Assembly: GCA_022818135.1 (NCBI GenBank)
Contig: JAFMSR010000018.1
Coordinates: 19,706,595-19,770,594 of the forward strand
Length of the DNA stretch: 64,000 nt
Direction: 5' to 3'
Source of the DNA: Saxidomus purpurata
Taxonomy: Eukaryota > Mollusca > Bivalvia > Venerida > Veneridae
The position numbers and the translations under genes are program-made. Under the pieces are notes generated by a model, which saw nothing but the letters and a program-made list of their open reading frames with translations, was not told the DNA's origin and made no database searches. Every line of letters starts with the position of its first letter. The first letter of the stretch is position 1. Shown piece after piece: positions 58,831 through 64,000 of this stretch.

Positions 58831-59723
58831 CGTTAGACCGAAAATGATAAAACAATAGTTTTAGGATCATCCAAGTATCTTTTTAAAGTTAAAAATACAA
58901 CCATGGATCGAATTCTCCCAGTGAGAACCAGAAACCTCATTGAAGGTGTAATATATGCAATATGTAAATATCTATTCCCTAGTTGTCTATTTCACAATTG
59001 AGAGGTGCATCACGTTTACATGCAGAAGTTACCTTAAATTCATTTCTTTCAGTTATAAACAAGAAAACACAAGTCACTTTTCTGTATGTAATGTAATTAC
59101 ATGTCTAAGAACTTTGCAATGACAAGTGTTTTCAAATAAATCTGCCAGTAATATTGGATAAAATTGCCAAATTGCATTAAAATTGACATCCCTCGTTGAT
59201 TGTATCATCCTAACAAATCCTATAAGAGCGCCTATGTCTTTCTAGGTTTCCAAATTTATATTTCCAAACTTATCAAGACTAAAGATCCTTCATATGACCT
59301 TAATATCCGATCCTGTTTGACAGTTTTCTAAAATCTTTATAAAAATGAAAATGACAATGTCGTAGGGTAACCCCGTTTATTATCCCCGTCAAATGGTTGA
59401 ATATGGGTCGGGGAACCATCCCACTTCAACCTTACAAAGACATATGTATGTATAGTATATTAATAAACATCGAACTACAAATAGATGATCATGGCATATG
59501 TATAACAATGGGTAAATTTGTGTTAATAATGTCAGGGACCTCATTTTACACTAGTGACCTATTGTCACTTGCAAAAACAGAAACAAACATACATGTAGTC
59601 ATATTTATATACAGCTAATCTTTTTTAATATTTTGCAACAAAAATTTAATTTCATTGTATCTCAATAAAAAGAGAGAAAATTGCGAAAGTTTTTATTAAA
59701 GTGTAAATTATATTAGTAATAAA

Positions 59724-62544
59724 CTAATCGCAAACCAGTTTTTCCACAAGAGACCAATGAATTTTCTTTTTCCCTGTTTTTTGAGTTTCATTAATAATTA
59801 CAAAGGCCAGCTTTAAGCTTTGTTTCAATCCTTGCAGAGAAGGTTTAATTTCACTACGTTTGCATACGAATATGTACCTTTTTATTTCTAAGCACAATAT
59901 ATTATAATGGCCTAGACATTTCCCCGAATACCCTAGGAGAAAACATTTATTATTCACATGAAAAGTCGGATCATATGTTTTTACAATATCCGTTACTTTT
60001 GCAATTAAAGACTGTGTGTACGTACATTCCCAAAACAAATGGAGTAATGTTTCTTTTTCCTTTTTGCAGAAAGCACATAAATCTATAGATACTATGTTCA
60101 TTTTAAACAATAAGTAATTTGTTCCTAGAATTCTGTGGACTATTCTTGTTTGAAACCATTGTAAATAAGTATCAGAACTAGTTTCAAACACCCAGCTATA
60201 TATGTATTTCCATTCTGGATTCTGAATTTGGAAGACACTGTCCCATTTTTCTTTACAAGAGGGAATATCTGTATTTTTTATCAATTCTATGTACATGTAA
60301 TGTATGCCTTTTTTGGCGCTTAGTATAGACTTTAGATAATAGGGTATTATAGGAAATACATATTCTATCTCCAATATCTCTTTTCTCACTTGAGTTTTTT
60401 TCAAAAAAGCTTTTATTGTATTTTGTATTCCTGCATATAATAAAAAGTTAATTTTTAAGCCTGTTCTTCTTTCCAATTCTTGTCTGTCAATAAAACTGCC
60501 ATCCTTATTCACGATATCTTTTATAAATCTGATTCCTTTCTCATACCAAGACTTCAGAAATATTGATTTTCTTTCAATTTGTAACAAATGATTATAAAAA
60601 AGAGGCATTTCTAGAAAATTATTCATGGTAATGATAGGTAGAACGTCTATTAGGTTTGTATATGATAATAATACATCCTTCCAAAAATTGTTTTTCAACT
60701 GCTTCACTATGATTTGTACATAATCTTTACCCAAATTAAACAATTTCTCAAAATATACATTACTACTTATCAAGCTATAACATTTATTGCTTGGAGTATT
60801 TATTACTCTTCGTAACCATGTAAGTTTTAAACTTTTCATATAGGCAAAAATATCGATCATTTTAAGACCACCATCAGAATAATCCTTAACAAATACAGAG
60901 CTTTTAATCTTTGATGGTCCTTGCCAAACCAAATCATAAAAAAGTGCTTGTAATTGTTGTAAGATTTGTATAGTTGGATTCGGTAAAGATATAAAAAGAT
61001 GAGTTAATATTGGCAAGAGAATTGTCTTTATCACTGTTATTCTACCAATTGGAGTAAGGACTCGTTTCTTCCAATGCTGAATACTGTTTTTTATCTTGTC
61101 AATTTTCTCCAAGAAATTCAATTCAATCATTTTTTCTAGATCAATGTGGAACACAAGTCCAAGAAGCTTAAATGATGTTGTATCCCAGTTTAATTTCCAT
61201 TTCGTTTTTATAGATCTTGTTGAGTATTTCAGGGATCCTATCCAAACAACATGTGTTTTGTCAAAATTAACCTTTAAGCCGGAGTACCTTGCAAATTCGT
61301 TTAAAACATCTAGAGTACAATTAAGTGACCTATCAGTTCCGTCTAAAAGTAAAGAAGTATCATCAGCGATACTGTGTGCTAGAATCTCTGCACATAAGAT
61401 AAAAATATACGGGCTTATTGGGTCTCCTTGACGACACCCACGTTCGACAATGAAAAAATCAGACAGGCACCCATTCAATTGAACCGATGTTTTTATGTCT
61501 GCATAAAATAATGAAATCCATTTCTTAAACATTGGAGTTGAAGAACTCGAAAGTTTTGTTAATGAAATTTAAAGATAAAGTGTCAAAAGCCTTCTCAAAA
61601 TCTATCATCATCAGAAGACCTGGTATATTATTATTTTCAGTGGAATGCATTATATCGTATAATAAACGTGTATTTTCACCTATAAATCTGCCTTTAATGA
61701 ATCCTGTTTGGTCTGTGTTAATTAGAATATCAAGTACAGTTTTTAATCTGTGTGCTATAGACCCCGAAGCTAACTTATATACAGTGTTCAGCAGAGTTAT
61801 GGGACGCCAGTTTTTCATATATTGCCTTGGTTTATTACCTTTAGGTATACATGTGATAATACCTTGTTTTTGTGTCACTGACAATTCACCTTTAGCAAAT
61901 GCATAATTTATTGATCTTACTACAAAATGTCCGATCTGTTTCCAAAACATTTTAAAAAAATTTGAAGTAAATCCATCAGACCGCGGACTTTTATCATTTT
62001 TCATATTTTTTAAAGTTTCAGTAACTTCAGAATAAGACAAAAGCCCTTCTAAACTGTTTGCTTGCATATCATCTAATTTTGGGATAGTTCTATTTTCTAA
62101 AAAGTGGTCTAAATTAATTTCATTCAAAGAGTCGGTTTTGGAATAGAGTTTCTTATAGAACGTTCCTGCTTCGTGCAAAATTTCATGTTGACTGTAAACA
62201 ACTGTTTTATCATCTTTTTCTAAAAAAGGAATAGTTTTACTTATGTAATGGTTCTTTTCTAAATTACAAAAAAAATTTGATGGTTTTTCTCCGTCATCAA
62301 TCCAATGAGCCCTTGACCTAATAAAATATCCTCTCATTTTTTCCTGTCTTAAATTTTGTAATTCTGTTTGCAAAAGCAACAAAGTTTCTTTGTTATTTTC
62401 AGAAAAACTGTCTTCAAGCTCCTTTATTTTTAGAATAAGATAATCTTCCCTAGTTTTCCGACATTTGGTTTTGTATATGTTTTCCTTCACTGATGCTTTT
62501 GAACAGTAACAAAATTTTACTATGTGCATATGTGAATGTGCCAT
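59724..62544 (-). mobile_element. Defective Tx1/L1-like LINE (RT region, frameshifted)
   Basis: The upstream frame (62544-61525) carries the pre-RT linker ('HWIDDGEKPSNFFCNLEKNH') and RT motifs 'NWRPITLLNTVYKLASGSIA', 'DQTGFIKGRFIGENTRLL' and 'MMIDFEKAFDT'. 'NDKSPRSDGFT' replaces the usual P-G-x-DG turn. A frameshift near 61530 leads into the second frame (61532-59724). That frame holds 'RGCRQGDPISPYIFILCAEI', a thumb and Cys-His-like end ('CAFCKKEKETLLHLFWECTY'). Between 'EILA' and 'ADDTSLLL' about 20-25 residues are missing, so the YADD tyrosine is lost. The endonuclease is also absent (5' truncation near 62550). The element is dead and interrupts the tandem array. L1/Tx1 placement is from motif style; RT identity is firm. 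Confidence 0.85.
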
Positions 62545-63485
62545 GACTGTATTTTGATACCTGACAAATTATCAAATAAAATAATGCATAGTATTACGCG
62601 AATTCATACATGACGTTTAAATACCACAAATGCTCCCTTTTCTCTACTATTTCACATAGAAGTGCTTTTTTTATGAATTATTCTGATAAAAATTGTTTTA
62701 TCATAGTCTGTCTTTAGACACATAATTCCTTTGAATTGAAGTACTTGTAATGTCTTGTCAACTATCTGTCATCGCTAAGATCATACCAGGAATATCGTTT
62801 ACTTGATGGAAATAAATCTAAAACCCTGTCATATTTTATAGAAATAAATGTTTCAGGTTTGACGCGCGTTACTTATTCAAATCTTAAATTAGTCTGGTTC
62901 CCTGTCGTACTGGCATGCTACAGTATGGGTATGGGCAGGTAACACCAGACTAATCTTAAATCGATTATAAACATTGTACTTCCAACTGTTTTCTCAGGTT
63001 GTGATGGAGAACCATTGCACAGATACGAAACACTTTTCAGCGTTGTGAACGAATATTTGCTAAATATTCAAAAGCAATTTTGGAACTCGGATATTTGAAT
63101 TGAGAAAAGGCGTACATTATGCTGAATTTACTGAACTGAAAGCTAAAATAGGCGGTTAATCACCTTGAATGTAAAACACTTGTTTGCCGTTAGGATAATG
63201 CACAGTTTCTGTCCAACAATTTGACGTGTATTTTGAAAACAATTTCATAGTATGTTAGTTCTGTATTCCAGGTTTTGAACAAAGCAATCACTGAGGCGTC
63301 AAAGTCAGAGTGAGTTTATACTGGGCTTCATTATAGTGACCACCTGCCTTAAACATTTGTACTTTGTAAATAGATAACATACTGTTTCAAATGTAAGTAA
63401 TGATATTCATATTATAAGTTTCCTAATTAAATACTGGTTTAAACAATATTTTATGCAATACATTGCATGTACAATATGTCTTTAA

Positions 63486-63805
63486 AGCTGCTCGCTCTCA
63501 GATTTTGGTAAAAAAATAAAGTTTTTCCAACTGTATGAAAATAGCAAATTTTAAAACATATTGTCATATAAAAAGGTTGAAATAATACGCTGCCAAATAG
63601 TAAAGCGTTACAAACACTTTTGAAATTCCAAAATAAACATATAGTGTAGCGGTGCCGTAAAACCAGCACTTTCAATCGATTTTTGCAAATTCCTACTAGA
63701 TTTTTAATTCTATCGTTGATTCTAGCCTTGAGTTTTATATTTCTGTATTAGCATATCATTTTTGAAAATGTTATTTTTTTCAACGGCAACTGAGAGCGAG
63801 CAGCT
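63486..63805. mobile_element. TTAA-flanked MITE, copy 2
   Basis: Perfect TIRs 'agctgctcgctctcag' (63486) and 'ctgagagcgagcagct' (to 63805) are bordered by TTAA on both sides (63482-63485 and 63806-63809). It is in the opposite orientation to copy 1 at 33319. A TTAA duplication is used by piggyBac- and Kolobok-type transposases; no transposase is present here. Confidence 0.9.
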
Positions 63806-64000
63806 TTAAAATAGACATTTAGAATTGAGTAGAAAGCTTTAGAATTGAGTAGAAAGCTTCAAGCTTATCTAAACCTCTCTCCCTAATTAAATATTGACGA
63901 CAACAACTTTTGCAATGATATTGTCATATTTGTCTGAAACGATGCCCTTAGTTTCTTCTGTAATTTACTGTAATTTACTCGGTCTGTTAAGTGTTAATGA

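Larger units (their letters stand above)
49600..63010. repeat. Old tandem array of a ~3.5-4.5-kb unit, at least four anchors
   Basis: One anchor combines a 'gatggaaataaat'-like block, 'caggtttgac', 'gttatttattta', 'cttaaatcgattat' and 'caaactgttgagat'. It recurs near 49680-49800, 54330-54480, 57880-57990 and 62800-63000. A second anchor has 'ggttcagctct-tgga', 'aacgtctgccatt', 'tttagagaa', 'attctacaggg' and 'attaggtattttgtttcat'. It recurs at about 52975-53340, 55470-55700 and 55715-56020. Copies are diverged, and the spacing is changed by the minisatellites and a LINE. No coding function is recognised in the unit. Confidence 0.6.

Noticed and set aside
61096..61906. Plus-strand frames over the Tx1/L1-like LINE (61096-61431 and 61532-61906)
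   Set aside because: They are antisense to clear RT motifs on the minus strand.

Overview
This is a eukaryotic, intron-bearing, AT-rich genomic window. It is most likely from a bivalve mollusc or close lophotrochozoan. That placement is inference. It rests on abundant dispersed CCTTGACCTTTGACC-type repeats, a single-exon Mab-21/cGAS-like gene, a Methuselah-like 7TM receptor, CR1/jockey-type and Tx1/L1-type LINEs, many tRNA-derived SINEs and many short TIR elements. Splice junctions below were found by eye from GT/AG signals, reading frame and phase; no transcript evidence was available.

Region 1-31 kb. Positions 1-2.5 kb are tandem repeats. A 5'-truncated CR1/jockey-like LINE (2.5-4.5 kb, minus) sits just upstream of an intact Mab-21/cGAS-like nucleotidyltransferase gene (4.8-6.9 kb, plus). 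Positions 7-10.3 kb are tandem repeats, dispersed repeats and MITEs. At 10.35-12.49 kb (minus) three correctly phased exons encode part of the WD40 propeller of a HERC1-like giant E3 ligase, but the middle exon carries two in-frame TAG codons. An unrecognised exon candidate lies near 14.8 kb and a pogo/Tigger-like TIR element at 16-16.9 kb. A class-B-like (Methuselah-type) GPCR occupies 18.9-25.2 kb in three inferred coding exons. Positions 25.2-28.8 kb are dispersed repeats, followed by a 500-base assembly gap (28813-29312).

Region 29-37 kb. Two phase-compatible exons of an unrecognised gene (29.4 and 30.6 kb) precede a complete three-exon C19orf12 homologue (31.5-33.1 kb). A TTAA-flanked MITE follows and may supply that gene's poly(A) signal. 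The rest is AT-rich non-coding sequence with dispersed repeats and a foldback element.

Region 38-48 kb. The most striking structure is an 8.1-kb element (38035-46138). It has about 0.5-kb terminal inverted repeats made of palindromic TTAAACC..GGTTTAA modules and CACGTG sites, and is flanked by the 4-bp duplication AAGC. Inside it is a second 4.1-kb inverted-repeat element (39714-43844) whose loop holds a decayed reverse-transcriptase gene. Next to it are a 16-bp-arm hairpin and a separate 1003-bp element with perfect 31-bp TIRs and a 7-bp target duplication.

Region 48-64 kb. I recognise no host gene here. This stretch appears to be an old tandem array of a roughly 3.5-4.5-kb unit (anchors near 49.7, 54.3, 57.9 and 62.8 kb). 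It is expanded by an 88-bp minisatellite, a perfect 36-bp triplication, a ~38-bp minisatellite and a defective Tx1/L1-like LINE (59.7-62.5 kb). A second copy of the TTAA MITE lies at the right end.
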